DNA of 64,000 nt, taken from NCBI RefSeq assembly GCF_002866925.1, contig NZ_PKUQ01000055.1, positions 1-64,000 of the forward strand, given 5' to 3'. The stretch is from Cohaesibacter celericrescens. Lineage in GTDB: Bacteria > Pseudomonadota > Alphaproteobacteria > Rhizobiales > Cohaesibacteraceae. How positions within the stretch are numbered: position 1 is the first letter of the stretch; every line of letters starts with the position of its first letter. The position numbers and the translations under genes are program-made. Of the stretch, positions 23,319 through 32,818 are shown piece after piece. The notes under the pieces are model-generated. The model was not told the origin of the DNA. It did not search any database and saw only the letters and a list, made by a program, of their open reading frames with translations.

Positions 23319-25775
23319 ATGGCTCAATCATTCAGCGAAACATATCAATTGCAAGGCATGTCTTGTGCATCGTGCGCTGGGCGTGTCGAGAAAGCAGCGA
23401 AAAAGGTACAAGGGGTTATTGATGCATCCATCAATCTTGCTGGCCAAACTGCCACTCTTACCTTTGAGGCCCCGGTCAAAGAGCAAACATTGGTCGACGT
23501 TTTTAAGAAGGTAGGTTACCCGGCAGTCACCCAAGAAACCCGCATATCCATATCCGATATGTCGTGCGCCTCTTGCGTTGCAAAAATTGAAAAATCTCTC
23601 CTGGAAAGCCCCGGCATCCTGTCCGCTTCGGTGAATCTTGCCGCTCAGTCCGCGTCGGTCACCTACTGGGAAGGCAAAAATAGCCCGGAAAAAATAGCTG
23701 CGACCATCACCAAATTGGGTTACCCAGCCAACGCGGATTCGTCGGATCACCCAACTGACATGAATGCGAAGCGTGAGAAGGAAGCTAAAAAGCTTTTTTG
23801 GTTCTTTGTAGTTGCTGCTGTGCTGGCCGCACCGGTTTTCATTCTTGAAATGACCTCACATTTCATCCCCGGAGCTAGAGAGTTTTTTGCTTCCTCTATC
23901 AGCACAGAGGTCAGCCATATCAGCCAGTTTGTTCTGACCACTCTGGTGCTCTTGGGACCTGGTCTGATTTTCTACCGCAAAGGATATCCGGCGTTGTTTA
24001 AGGGAACGCCAGACATGAATTCTCTGGTCGCTTTGGGAACCACAGCGGCCTATGGCTATTCTGTCGTCGTCACATTTGCCCCTCAGTTGTTGCCTGAGGG
24101 ATCGCGGATGGTCTATTTCGAGGCTGCGGCGGTGATTGTCGTGCTCATTCTGCTTGGTCGATATATGGAAGCGCGCGCCAAAGGGCGTACAGGTGATGCC
24201 ATCAAAAAACTAGTTGGCTTACAGCCCCGCACGGCGCGTGTCCAGACTACGGGCGGTCTTCAGGATGTTGACGTGGATGCGTTAGAAAGCGGCATGCTGA
24301 TAGTAGTGCGGCCGGGAGAAAAACTGCCGGTGGATGGTACTGTGACTGAAGGGACCTCCTTCGTTGATGAAAGTATGATTACTGGTGAACCGATCCCTGT
24401 TTCGAAAAAAGCAGAATCCAGTGTAACCGGAGGAACTGTGAACGGTATGGGAGCCCTAATTATCCGCGCCACTAATACCGGTTCTGATACTGTTCTCGCC
24501 CAAATCATCAAGATGGTGCAGGACGCACAGGGGGCCAAACTGCCCATTCAGGGGCTGGTCGACAAAATAACCAGCTGGTTTGTACCCGCTGTATTGGCGC
24601 TAGCTTTGGTTACAGTTGCGGTTTGGCTTGTTTTGGGACCGGATCCTGCCTTGAGCTTTGCTTTGGTTGCCGGTGTCGCCGTTCTGATCATTGCTTGCCC
24701 CTGCGCAATGGGTTTGGCCACTCCAACCTCGATTATGGTGGGGACGGGCCGTGCTGCTGAGCTTGGCGTGTTGTTCAGGAAAGGGGATGCCCTTCAATCC
24801 CTGCAGCAAGCGAGCGTAATAGCACTGGACAAAACCGGCACGCTTACCAAGGGCAAACCTGAATTGACCGACCTGCACCTGCGTGATGGATTTGAGCGCA
24901 ACGCAGTGTTGGCCTTGGTAGCAGCTCTAGAGACCCAATCTGAGCATCTTGTAGCCGAGGCAATTGTTAGGGCATCTGAGAAAGAAAACCTGTCTCTTAA
25001 CAAGGTCGAGAGCTTTAATGCAATTGCCGGATTTGGTATTGAAGGTCGAGTCGAAGACAAGGACGTTCTTGTTGGTGCAGATAGGTTGATGACTAAGCAT
25101 AACATCGATGTATCCGGTTTTATGCCTCAAGCGAATGCGTTCGGCAAACAGGGTAAGACGCCGCTTTATGTCGCGATTGACAAAAAATTGGCAGCTCTTG
25201 TAGCGGTCGCAGATCCCATCAAGGAGCACACCCCTGAAGCGATCAAAGCGCTACATAACCTAGGCCTCAAGGTAGCCATGATCACTGGCGACAATGCGGC
25301 AACGGCGCGGGCGATCGCTGACGAACTTGGTATCGATCATGTCGTGGCAGAAGTCTTACCAGAGGGCAAAGTGGCAGCAATCAAGAACCTGCAAAGCGGT
25401 AACACCGCGTTGGCCTTTGTAGGTGACGGCATCAACGACGCCCCTGCCTTAGCCACCGCCGATGTCGGTATAGCTATTGGCACAGGAACTGATGTCGCCA
25501 TTGAGAGCGCCGATGTTGTTCTGATGTCGGGAGACCTCAAAGGGGTTGTGAACGCGCTTGATATCAGCAAGAAGACTATGCGCAATATCCGGCAGAATCT
25601 GTTTTGGGCTTTTGGTTACAATATAGTGCTCATTCCCATCGCAGCCGGTGTCCTCTACCCAGTCAATGGTACCTTGTTATCGCCCATGCTAGCAGCGGGC
25701 GCCATGGCGCTCTCTAGTATTTTTGTACTCAGCAATGCGCTGCGACTGCGTTGGATCAAGCCTGTGCTGAATTGA
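23319..25775 (+). CDS. copA: Cu(I)-exporting P1B-type ATPase CopA
   Basis: An 818-residue copper efflux pump. It has two N-terminal heavy-metal-associated domains (GMSCASC at 13-19, DMSCASC at 80-86) and eight membrane helices. The TGEP dephosphorylation motif (MITGEPIPV), the transmembrane CPC motif (near residue 460) and the phosphorylated DKTGT (near 504) are all present. The hinge GDGINDAP is also intact. It moves Cu(I) from cytoplasm to periplasm, where the multicopper oxidases can act on it. One oddity: the nearly invariant SEHP motif of the nucleotide-binding domain reads SEHL (near residues 541-544), so the Pro is Leu. It is transcribed from the CueR promoter at 23255-23285. Confidence 0.95.
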   Translation: MAQSFSETYQLQGMSCASCAGRVEKAAKKVQGVIDASINLAGQTATLTFEAPVKEQTLVDVFKKVGYPAVTQETRISISDMSCASCVAKIEKSLLESPGILSASVNLAAQSASVTYWEGKNSPEKIAATITKLGYPANADSSDHPTDMNAKREKEAKKLFWFFVVAAVLAAPVFILEMTSHFIPGAREFFASSISTEVSHISQFVLTTLVLLGPGLIFYRKGYPALFKGTPDMNSLVALGTTAAYGYSVVVTFAPQLLPEGSRMVYFEAAAVIVVLILLGRYMEARAKGRTGDAIKKLVGLQPRTARVQTTGGLQDVDVDALESGMLIVVRPGEKLPVDGTVTEGTSFVDESMITGEPIPVSKKAESSVTGGTVNGMGALIIRATNTGSDTVLAQIIKMVQDAQGAKLPIQGLVDKITSWFVPAVLALALVTVAVWLVLGPDPALSFALVAGVAVLIIACPCAMGLATPTSIMVGTGRAAELGVLFRKGDALQSLQQASVIALDKTGTLTKGKPELTDLHLRDGFERNAVLALVAALETQSEHLVAEAIVRASEKENLSLNKVESFNAIAGFGIEGRVEDKDVLVGADRLMTKHNIDVSGFMPQANAFGKQGKTPLYVAIDKKLAALVAVADPIKEHTPEAIKALHNLGLKVAMITGDNAATARAIADELGIDHVVAEVLPEGKVAAIKNLQSGNTALAFVGDGINDAPALATADVGIAIGTGTDVAIESADVVLMSGDLKGVVNALDISKKTMRNIRQNLFWAFGYNIVLIPIAAGVLYPVNGTLLSPMLAAGAMALSSIFVLSNALRLRWIKPVLN

Positions 25776-25801
25776 GGCCAAACAACGTTACAATAAATTC
25801 T

Positions 25802-25832
25802 GAACCGGCGCTTGATAAGGGCCGGTTCTTTC
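25802..25832 (+). terminator. Terminator-like hairpin after copA
   Basis: GAACCGGC (25802-25809) pairs with GCCGGTTC (25821-25828) around an 11-base loop, followed by TTTCC. It lies between copA and the 35-residue gene, so the small gene may be expressed by read-through or from its own promoter. Confidence 0.65.
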
Positions 25833-25868
25833 CTCAGCAAAGGAACAAGTCGGTAAAGGAGCAATACA

Positions 25869-25976
25869 ATGATGAATGGATATGGAATGGGATTTGGCAT
25901 GGGCGGAATCGGAATGTGGCTTGCGCTGATCATTGCCATTTTACTCATCGCCGCTCTGATCAAATATCTCAGGTGA
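25869..25976 (+). CDS. 35-residue Met/Gly-rich membrane protein
   Basis: An intact 35-codon frame: MMNGYGMGFGMGGIGMW, then the single membrane helix LALIIAILLIAALIKYL, and Arg at the end. AAAGGAG lies 7 bases upstream of the ATG, an excellent ribosome site. Five of the first 16 residues are Met and six are Gly. It lies 93 bases downstream of copA on the same strand. The N-terminus resembles Cu(I)-binding Met patches; it may dock copper at the membrane or modulate CopA. No family is recognised. Confidence 0.75.
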   Translation: MMNGYGMGFGMGGIGMWLALIIAILLIAALIKYLR

Positions 25977-26052
25977 AATTCTTTTGATGGCGCAATTCTC
26001 TCCGATTAACGGAGTATAATATTCTGGCTCAACGACAGTTGGTAAATCGAGA

Positions 26053-26302
26053 ATGAGCTATGTAACGCTAGTAGTTGCCATTGGAAAAATGCGCAGCGAC
26101 CGGCAGTTTTGTCGGCGGTACTGCTATCCAAGAGACTAAAATGCTGTATCATTTGCGAATGGCTGCTTTGTCGAAGTTGCGTTGCGATACTTCGGATCTG
26201 GCGAACAACGGCTATGGGCCGTCTATTCTAATTGAATTTTGCGCTGATGAACCAGCATTGTTGCGGTGTACTAGGCCGCTAGAGCCCATTTTGCTAATTT
26301 GC
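26053..26302. repeat. Dispersed degenerate repeat, copy B (uninterrupted)
   Basis: Aligns by eye with copy A, which is split between 12421-12616 and 13006-13050. It shares ATGGGCCGTCT and the CTAGGCCGCT-GAGCCCATTTT block and has no consistent frame. The rest of 25977-26542 is noncoding; no promoter stronger than background is seen before the peptidase gene. Confidence 0.6.
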
Positions 26303-26542
26303 TGATATCTGACGAATGACCGCCTTTTTGCCTTTTGTAGCACTTTGATGTGTGCAAAATACTGGACACATTTAGGTATAAAACTATATTCTTCAATGAC
26401 TGCTTTGATCAGTTGAAACCGCAGCCCTTAGTTGACTTTGTATTTTAGACCATCCCCATCTAAATCGTAATTGGACGCGAATGCTCATTGCGGTTCGGCA
26501 ATGTTGTTACTTCATCCGCCTAATATGGAGGTTTTTGCCATT

Positions 26543-27625
26543 ATGACATTGCCGATCAGGATACGTGATCTGGGAGTTGAGCCGGGGTTCCTTCCCACGG
26601 GCCGTCTGAATGCCATCACGGACGTGCCGGGCGTCAAGGTTGGCCACGTGACAATTCGCGACGGCGATATCTGCACTGGTGCGACTTCGATCTTGCATTG
26701 TGAGTCCCAAGACCTGTGGCTGAAGGCGCGTTTTGGTAGCTCCTACGTTCTGAACGGGTATGGCCAAGTCGTTGGCCGAGATTGGTTGCAAGAAAGCGGG
26801 TTAATGAACGGGCCGCTTCTTTTAACGTCTTATTTCGGCGTCTCAGCACTGTTGCAGGGGCTGAATTCGATATGCCCCGACACGGCTGCGCACGGCTACA
26901 CACATCACCTTGTTGCCGAAACATGGGATGGATGGCTAAGTGATCCTATGTCTGGCGCTATTCAGCCAATACATGCGGCTGAAGTTATTGCCAATGCCAC
27001 ATCCGGCCCTGTCACAGAGGGATGTGTCGGCGGCGGAACCGGCATGTCTACCTATGATTTAAAGGCTGGGATCGGAACATCATCGCGCAAGGTTGGGGTA
27101 GCAGGGGAGCAATACACTCTAGGTGTTCTGGTACAATCAAACTTCGGCAATCGCCGCAACCTGATGGTGGATGGTATGCATCTGGGCCGCCAAATACCCC
27201 ATGATATTGTTCCGATGCCCGAAAGAACGCAAGTCCTGCCAAACGAAGACGGATCAATCATCATAGTTGTCGCAACCGATGCCCCCCTGTTGCCGCAGCA
27301 ATGCGAGGCTTTGAGCCGCCGCGCCACCCTTGGACTCGCTCGGACGGGAGCCATGGCCAACAACGGAAGCGGAGATTTTGCTATTTCTTTTTCGACGGGT
27401 AACATGCTCGATGTTCTGTCGCAGACGCCGCACCATGATTTGAAAGCAGTGCCAGCCCGCGAGATGAACTCTCTGTTCCACGCCACAGTTGAGGCGACCG
27501 AAGAAGCCATTCTAAACGCCCTTTGCGCTGCCGAAACAACGACCGGTTTTATGAGGCGAACTGTCCATGCCTTGCCACATGATTTGATCCGAAAAGCTGT
27601 TTCCGCCCAAAAGAACCGAAGCTAG
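26543..27625 (+). CDS. P1-family peptidase (DmpA-like aminopeptidase)
   Basis: A 360-residue N-terminal-nucleophile hydrolase. It begins PIRIRDLGVEPG..., typical of the DmpA/BapA family, and carries GCVGGGTGMSTYDLKAGIGTSSRKV, NFGNRRNLMVDG and the self-cleavage region NNGSGDFAISFS. Here the Gly-Ser bond is cut to expose the catalytic Ser. The family includes D-amino-acid, L-aminopeptidase D-Ala-esterase and beta-peptidyl enzymes. No signal peptide. The start at 26543 follows GGAGG by about 11 bases; a longer version from 26471 is less likely. It stands alone, flanked by repeats and tRNA relics, near the right edge of the island. Confidence 0.85.
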   Translation: MTLPIRIRDLGVEPGFLPTGRLNAITDVPGVKVGHVTIRDGDICTGATSILHCESQDLWLKARFGSSYVLNGYGQVVGRDWLQESGLMNGPLLLTSYFGVSALLQGLNSICPDTAAHGYTHHLVAETWDGWLSDPMSGAIQPIHAAEVIANATSGPVTEGCVGGGTGMSTYDLKAGIGTSSRKVGVAGEQYTLGVLVQSNFGNRRNLMVDGMHLGRQIPHDIVPMPERTQVLPNEDGSIIIVVATDAPLLPQQCEALSRRATLGLARTGAMANNGSGDFAISFSTGNMLDVLSQTPHHDLKAVPAREMNSLFHATVEATEEAILNALCAAETTTGFMRRTVHALPHDLIRKAVSAQKNRS

Positions 27626-27867
27626 AAAAGGCGTTTGTTTTTCATTCGAGTAAACGTCCGCTCCGTCCGCTCTCCCGTCATCTACGATGCGAAAATGCTG
27701 CGGGCTGCCTGAGTGGCGCTTTTGGCGACGGCATTGCAGCAACCGCCCATCGTCGAGTAATGGGTCGCTTTAACCTGATGAGGGCCGGATTCGGGCGAGT
27801 AGAAGCCCTGGTGAGGAAAATAGATTACCTTATTAAATCAATATTTTTTTAATGGGCTGTTGGTGAG

Positions 27868-27915
27868 TCTGGTGAGATTCGAGCTCACGCTACCTGCCTT
27901 CTGAGGGCAGACGAT
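27868..27915 (-). other. tRNA-like 3' fragment (uncertain)
   Basis: On the minus strand the segment reads like the anticodon arm (CTGCC-CTCAGAA-GGCAG), a T-arm (GTGAG-CTCGAAT-CTCAC) and an acceptor end in ACTCACCA. No 5' half or D-arm is present. The anticodon would be CAG, but the short variable loop does not suit tRNA-Leu. It may be another decayed attachment site or a coincidence. The interval 27626-28300 otherwise holds nothing recognisable. Confidence 0.25.
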
Positions 27916-28300
27916 TTTTATGTGATGGAAGCTACTTTCCGAATTCGATATTGGGTTTTTCTTGAATTGGTCTGAATTTGTGAGGATCAATGGAAGGCTG
28001 CTATTTTACGAAGTTCCCGCTGGTTCAAAACGAACTTCCCGCTCTTCGATTTCCTGCGGTTTTGATAAGTGGGCAGTCTTTTGACATCGAAGAGGGCACT
28101 AGTTCGATTTTAGTTACGCCCATCATCTCCTACTTCATAGTGTGACTCACTTGGAAATTCTAAGCTCCGATTTTTCGGGCAGTTCAAATCGCTAAACTAT
28201 TGCTTCAGAAAATGGGTTACAAGGCGGTATGGTTCGCTCTGAATAGCAACTTTCAGTGGAGCGAGTGAAACCAACATCAAATAAATCAATATGTTGTCTC

Positions 28301-28347
28301 AGCTTCCCAAGCTTACGACGAGGGTTCGATTCCCTTCACCCGCTCCA
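28301..28347 (+). other. 3' fragment of tRNA-Gly(CCC): likely attachment site
   Basis: From AGCTTCCCAAGCTTAC (28301-28316) through the T-arm GAGGG-TTCGATT-CCCTT to the acceptor end CACCCGCTCCA (28337-28347). This is the 3' 47 bases of a Gly(CCC) tRNA, with CCA encoded. The 5' side (GCGGGTG, D-arm, GTA part of the anticodon stem) is missing and replaced by unrelated sequence. Such displaced 3' ends mark the far end of elements integrated in tRNA genes; by orientation the element should lie to the left. Confidence 0.8.
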
Positions 28348-28613
28348 CTTATTTTTCAATGACTTAGTTCTGATTTTCAGCAAATATTTTATGCCGTTTT
28401 CTACGTATTTTCGTCGCGGTTTCTAGCGCATGCATTAGGGTGATTCCTGTTCTTATCTCCCTGCGCACTTTGCTTGTCCCCATAAATGGCTTGTCCTAAG
28501 CTCCTTATAGCATGAGCTAACCTCCCAGGTTTTCTTTGAAGGCGTTCGATAGTTGGACTGTTCCCCATCAGCGCGTGTGGGTTCAAATAGGCTAATTTGC
28601 TAAGAGAGAGTTT

Positions 28614-30075
28614 TTGTCTCATCGTAACCCCATAGGAGTGGGCATGAGACAAACATCAGGCAAAGGGCGCAGCACGTCTGAGAAGATTGTGAAAGACGTC
28701 AAGCGTTCAACCCGTAAACAGTATTCAGTCGAAGAGAAAATCCGGATAGTTCTTGATGGCTTGCGCGGGGAAGACAGCGTTGCTGAGCTTTGCCGCAAAG
28801 AAGGCATATCCCAAGGCATTTATGACAAGTGGTCCAAGGACTTCATGGAAGCAGGCAAGAAGCGTCTTTCTGGTGATGCGGCGCGTGCTGCGACCACATA
28901 TGAAGTCAAGGATTTGCGTCGAGAACCCCATAGGTTGAAGGAAGTCCCCTCTCGACGTTTACTTCGCAAATTGTCTGCCGGGCAAAGCTCGCCGAGCAGA
29001 CTCTGGAGTTACGCCTGCTCAAAAATGCGCGATAGGAACTGGGGAAGACCAGACGCTTACGGAGATAAAACCGCCTGCCAGGTAATAATTGAGATATTCC
29101 CCATCTGAGTAGCTTGAGATCATTGATCTGGTTGAGAGCTCACACCAATCGGCTCGGCTGACGCTGGATAAACTTGGTATTCCCCGCACCTCCCTCTATT
29201 GTTGGTATGATCGGTATTTACGGCGTGGCGAGGCTGCTCTGGCAGATCAATCACCCAAACCAGCCAAAGTTTGGAACCGGATCCCTGATGACATTCGGGA
29301 GAAAGTTGTCACTCTTACACTGGACGGGTCCGAGCCGTCGCCTCGGAAATTGGCCGTGATGTTTACCGATACGGAGCAGTATTTTGTCTCGGAAGTTTCG
29401 GTTTGTCGCATTCTCAAGGCCCACGACATGATAACTAGCCCAGCCTATATTGTGGTCACAGCTGCCGCAATCAATCAGCTGTGGCAAACTGATTTTACAT
29501 ATCTCAAAGTCATTGGTTGGGGCTGGTTCTGTCTCAGTACCATCTTGGATGACTATAGCCGATACATCATCTCCTGGAAGCTGTGCACCAACATGAAGAC
29601 AGAGGATGTCACGGATATCTTAGATTTGGCATTGCAAGCTTCTGGTTGCGATCAGGTTCATGTCGTTCACAAGCCCCGTTTGCTTAGTGACAATGGTTCC
29701 AGCTATGTCTCGTCAGGTCTGGCTGATTGGTTGCAAGACAAAGGCATGAAGCATTCTCGCGGGGCTCCATACCACCCGCAAACACAGGGCAAAATTGAAC
29801 GATGGCATCAAACCCTGAAGAACCGAATTCTGCTGGAAAATTACTTCTTGCCCGGCGATCTTGAACTACAGATTCGGACCTTCATAGACCACTATAACCA
29901 TCACCGGCATCCGTTGACCGGCAGGCAAGCGAAGCGTCGCCGAGAGGGGTGAGAGCCTAAACAACGTCACACCAGCGGATGTCTATTTGGGCAGGGACAA
30001 AACCAATTTGAGGTAACTAGAGATCATCAAACGGGAAACACTCGAAACAAGGCGCTTGCTTAACCGCAAAGACTG
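28614..30075 (+). mobile_element. Decayed IS3-family insertion sequence
   Basis: OrfA starts at about 28644 (MRQTSGKGRSTSEKIVKDVK, then QYSVEEKIRIVLDGLRGEDS) with its helix-turn-helix, and degrades after about 28930. OrfB runs in one frame from about 29111 to 29950. It shows an in-frame TAG near 29110 where Lys is expected and a loss of about 12 residues before AINQLWQTDFTYL. Near its end about 40 foreign bases break the NHHRYHESL motif (29920-29950). The DDE residues are visible (TDFTYL, DNGSSYVS, KIERWHQ). The element cannot move. Its exact ends were not defined; terminal inverted repeats were not found by eye. Confidence 0.85.
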
Positions 30076-30077
30076 TC

Positions 30078-30332
30078 GCAGATACCGGAACGGCGACATT
30101 GGTCACCGTAGGTGGGGATGGCTTGGCATTTTGTGATATTGGTGGCACTGACCATCATGTTCCAACAATTCCGGTCGCCCCCCCCCAGAGCCATGGGGCA
30201 GGGGATGTGTTTACCGGAGCGCTCTCTACGGCATTGGCAAGCGGAGTTTCACTGGGTGCCGCCTGCGAGCGAGCCACGCGAGCGGCCTATCTTCATGTTT
30301 CGGGGACGAAGCTTGAATCGATTGCCTCTTGA
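30078..30332 (+). pseudogene. PfkB/ribokinase-family kinase, C-terminal fragment
   Basis: The frame reads DTGTATLVTVGGDGLAF...PVAPPQSHGAGDVFTGALSTALASG and ends at TGA 30332. GAGDVFTGAL is the anion-hole/catalytic-Asp motif of PfkB kinases. Everything N-terminal of it has been replaced by the IS3 element ending just upstream, so the gene is dead. A C9 run (30178-30186) lies within it. Bases 30333-30477 between it and the convergent reductase are empty. Confidence 0.8.
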
Positions 30333-30477
30333 TGTCGTCAAGAAAGCCGATGACAAAGTATGATCTTAGTCGATCATGACATTGAATTTGTCTTTGCGAA
30401 TGGATGGACGAGACATTGTTCATAGCCTCATCCATCACCTTGTGGCAGCAACTCTTTGGCTGCACCTGTTTTATACC

Positions 30478-31509
30478 TTAGAGTGACGTCGAATCTTTCC
30501 AATAATCGGTATCGCTATTTGTGGCATATAGATCAATTTCTGCCAGTTCCTCGGAAGAGAAGGCCAAGTTATCGAGAGCCCCCAAGGAGTTTTCTAGCTG
30601 GGCAACGGTGCGTGCGCCGATCAAAGAGGATGACACCCGTTTATCGCGCAGTGTCCAAGCAATTGCCATTTGCGCAAGCGATTGCCCGCGCCGTTCAGCA
30701 ATCATATTGAGGGATTTGATGCGGCCCAGCAAATCCTCGGTTAGGAACGAGCCGTCGAACATGCGTCCCTTGGTGGCGCGGGTGTCTTGGGGAATGCCAT
30801 TTAAGTATTTTGATGTCAGTAGGCCTTGCGCCAGCGGCGAAAAGGCAATGCAGCCAGTTCCAAGCTCTTCCAACGTGTTGAGCAGATCTCCTTCAATCCA
30901 GCGATTGAACATCGAATAATTGGGCTGATGGATAAACAGCGGCACCCTTTCTTCGCGCAGAATAGCCGCAGCTTTGCGGGTCAACTCCGGCGAATAACTC
31001 GAGATGCCGATATAAAGTGCCTTGCCCTGACGGTGCAAATGCGCCAATGCACCCATCGTTTCTTCCAATGGAGTTGTTGCGTCGACACGATGCGAATAGA
31101 AAATATCGACATAGTCCAGACCCATGCGTTTCAGTGATTGATCAAGGCTCGCGATAAGATATTTCCTGCTGCCACCAATACCACCGTAAGGGCCTGGCCA
31201 CATGTCCCATCCGGCTTTGGTCGAGATGATCATCTCATCGCGATAGGGAGCAAAATCCCGAGCCATCACCAGCCCAAAATTTTCCTCAGCCGAGCCAAAT
31301 GGAGGGCCATAATTGTTTGCCAGATCAAAATGGGTAACGCCCAGATCAAAAGCACGGTGCAGGATTGCCCGTCCGGTTTCAAAAACATCGACGCCGCCGA
31401 AGTTTTGCCACAGGCCCAGTGAAATCGCTGGCAAATCAATGCCGCTGCGACCGCTCCGGCGATAGTTCATATTGGTGTTGTAACGTTCAGCTGCTGCTGT
31501 GTATGACAT
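30478..31509 (-). CDS. Aldo/keto reductase (YghZ/MgrA-like)
   Basis: A 343-residue NADPH-dependent aldo/keto reductase. The catalytic tetrad is visible: D in HFDLANNYG, Y in the same motif, K in IISTKAGW, H in FYSHRVD. The start (NYRRSGRSGIDLPAISLGLWQNFG) and WRPGPYGG-like loop match YghZ, the L-glyceraldehyde 3-phosphate/methylglyoxal reductase group. An ATG at 31509 is chosen with AAAGGGTG upstream; a GTG at 31518 is possible. Together with the downstream Dha-type kinase operon it may work on short sugars, but the two are not in one operon. Confidence 0.9.
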   Translation of the reverse strand: MSYTAAAERYNTNMNYRRSGRSGIDLPAISLGLWQNFGGVDVFETGRAILHRAFDLGVTHFDLANNYGPPFGSAEENFGLVMARDFAPYRDEMIISTKAGWDMWPGPYGGIGGSRKYLIASLDQSLKRMGLDYVDIFYSHRVDATTPLEETMGALAHLHRQGKALYIGISSYSPELTRKAAAILREERVPLFIHQPNYSMFNRWIEGDLLNTLEELGTGCIAFSPLAQGLLTSKYLNGIPQDTRATKGRMFDGSFLTEDLLGRIKSLNMIAERRGQSLAQMAIAWTLRDKRVSSSLIGARTVAQLENSLGALDNLAFSSEELAEIDLYATNSDTDYWKDSTSL

Positions 31510-31701
31510 GTCTTGCACCCTTTAAATTCTCGATTTGAGCCACGCGTCAGGCTTGTCGTGGTTGCCCTGCCGCCTCAAACCATATGCTGTTTGCATGATA
31601 GGTTTCTTGGCCATCGGAACAATGGAAATAGTGTCAGTATTGGCTCAATGTTGCGTTGAGGAAAAATCAACAATGAGCGGGTAGAGCGCTTGTCTCTTGG
31701 G

Positions 31702-32640
31702 TTAAGCGGAAGACAAGCTGCTTGTTGCCAGCCGTGTTAGGCCTTGATCTTCTCGAATAAGATCAATCAGTTCGTGCAAACCAGACGGCACCTGCCTGCG
31801 GCTGGGATAGTAAATAGTGAAGGGGGGGCCTTCAGAAGCCCAGTCTGCGAGAACAATTTCAAGTTTGCCTTGCTTGACCTCTTGGCGCACACGATGCTCT
31901 AGACAATAGGCAAACCCAATGCCGCTAAGCGCCGCATCGATTGCCTGTTCGGTTTCATTAGCACAAATAGGCCCTCGTACATCAATCTGGACGAGATCGG
32001 CTCCGTTTCCCAACTCCCAAGGATAGCGGCGATTGTCGCCAGTGCGCATTTCGATGCAAGGCATTTTCAGTAAGTCTTGCGGGGTGCCGGGGAGTCCAAA
32101 GCGTTTGGTCAACATGGGCGCGGCGACCACGACCCATTGCAGCGGTTTAGAAAGTGCTACGCCGATCATGTCTTGAGGCACCCGGTCCCCATAGCGAATG
32201 CCCGCATCAAAGCCTTGGGCGACAATGTCAACCAAATGATCGTCAATGGCTAAGTCCAGCTGCATGTCCGGGAATTGCTCGATATAGGAGGGAAGAATTG
32301 GCCCAATGATCAGTTTTGCCGCGTCTCTGAGCGCGTTCAAACGCAATCGACCGTTTGGTGTATCTCTGTGCAGCGCCAAAGCATTCAGCGCGTCATCAAT
32401 GGACTGCAAACCGATCTCAAGGTGGGCTGCCAGCGCAGAGCCTGCTTGTGTGGGGATAAGCGATCGGCTTGTTCTGTTGAGCAGCCTGACGCCAAGCGTG
32501 GCTTCAAGCTTTCGCAAGCGGTGGCTGATCGCCGATGTGGAAACGCCAAGCTCAATAGCGGCTTGGCTCATGCTTTGCCGCCGAACGATGGTGACAAAAA
32601 CATTCAAATCTGCGAGCAACGATCTGTCGAATGTGCGCAA
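31702..32640 (-). CDS. LysR-family transcriptional regulator
   Basis: A 312-residue regulator with an N-terminal winged helix (FVTIVRRQSMSQAAIELGVS, then SAISHRLRKLEATLGVRLLNRTSR). A periplasmic-binding-protein-like effector domain follows (GFDAGIRYGDRVPQDMIGV). It lies 192 bases upstream of the aldo/keto reductase in the same direction, so it may regulate that gene; LysR genes more often act on a divergent neighbour, and none is present here. The effector is unknown. Confidence 0.92.
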   Translation of the reverse strand: MRTFDRSLLADLNVFVTIVRRQSMSQAAIELGVSTSAISHRLRKLEATLGVRLLNRTSRSLIPTQAGSALAAHLEIGLQSIDDALNALALHRDTPNGRLRLNALRDAAKLIIGPILPSYIEQFPDMQLDLAIDDHLVDIVAQGFDAGIRYGDRVPQDMIGVALSKPLQWVVVAAPMLTKRFGLPGTPQDLLKMPCIEMRTGDNRRYPWELGNGADLVQIDVRGPICANETEQAIDAALSGIGFAYCLEHRVRQEVKQGKLEIVLADWASEGPPFTIYYPSRRQVPSGLHELIDLIREDQGLTRLATSSLSSA

Positions 32641-32738
32641 TGCAGAGCCTCATGGTTTCACTCAGTCGTGTGGAATATCCATATGTTAGCGGATTTGAGG
32701 ACAAAAACCAAAAATCCGTATCGGGCCGTTACAGACAG

Positions 32739-32774
32739 CAACGGGGCACCCCACAAAGGGAGGGCGCCCCGTTG
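32739..32774. terminator. Hairpin after the Dha-type kinase operon
   Basis: CAACGGGGC (32739-32747) pairs perfectly with GCCCCGTTG (32766-32774) around an 18-base loop. It lies downstream of dhaL and upstream of the LysR gene on the minus strand. A U-run is missing in either direction, so efficiency is uncertain. Confidence 0.55.
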
Positions 32775-32818
32775 TTCAATTTGAAATAACCCAAAATCTG
32801 GATTGGATTAAAGGGCGA

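Noticed and set aside
28261..28347. Complete tRNA-Gly gene
   Set aside because: The 5' acceptor strand and D-arm are missing, so only the 3' 47 bases are real tRNA sequence.
4921..28614. Composite transposon bounded by the two IS3 relics
   Set aside because: Both relics are dead, the left one is only a 3' tail, and the tRNA-Gly fragment gives a better right border.
28401..28652. 83-codon minus-strand frame beside the IS3 element
   Set aside because: It overlaps the IS upstream region, has no ribosome site and no recognisable family.
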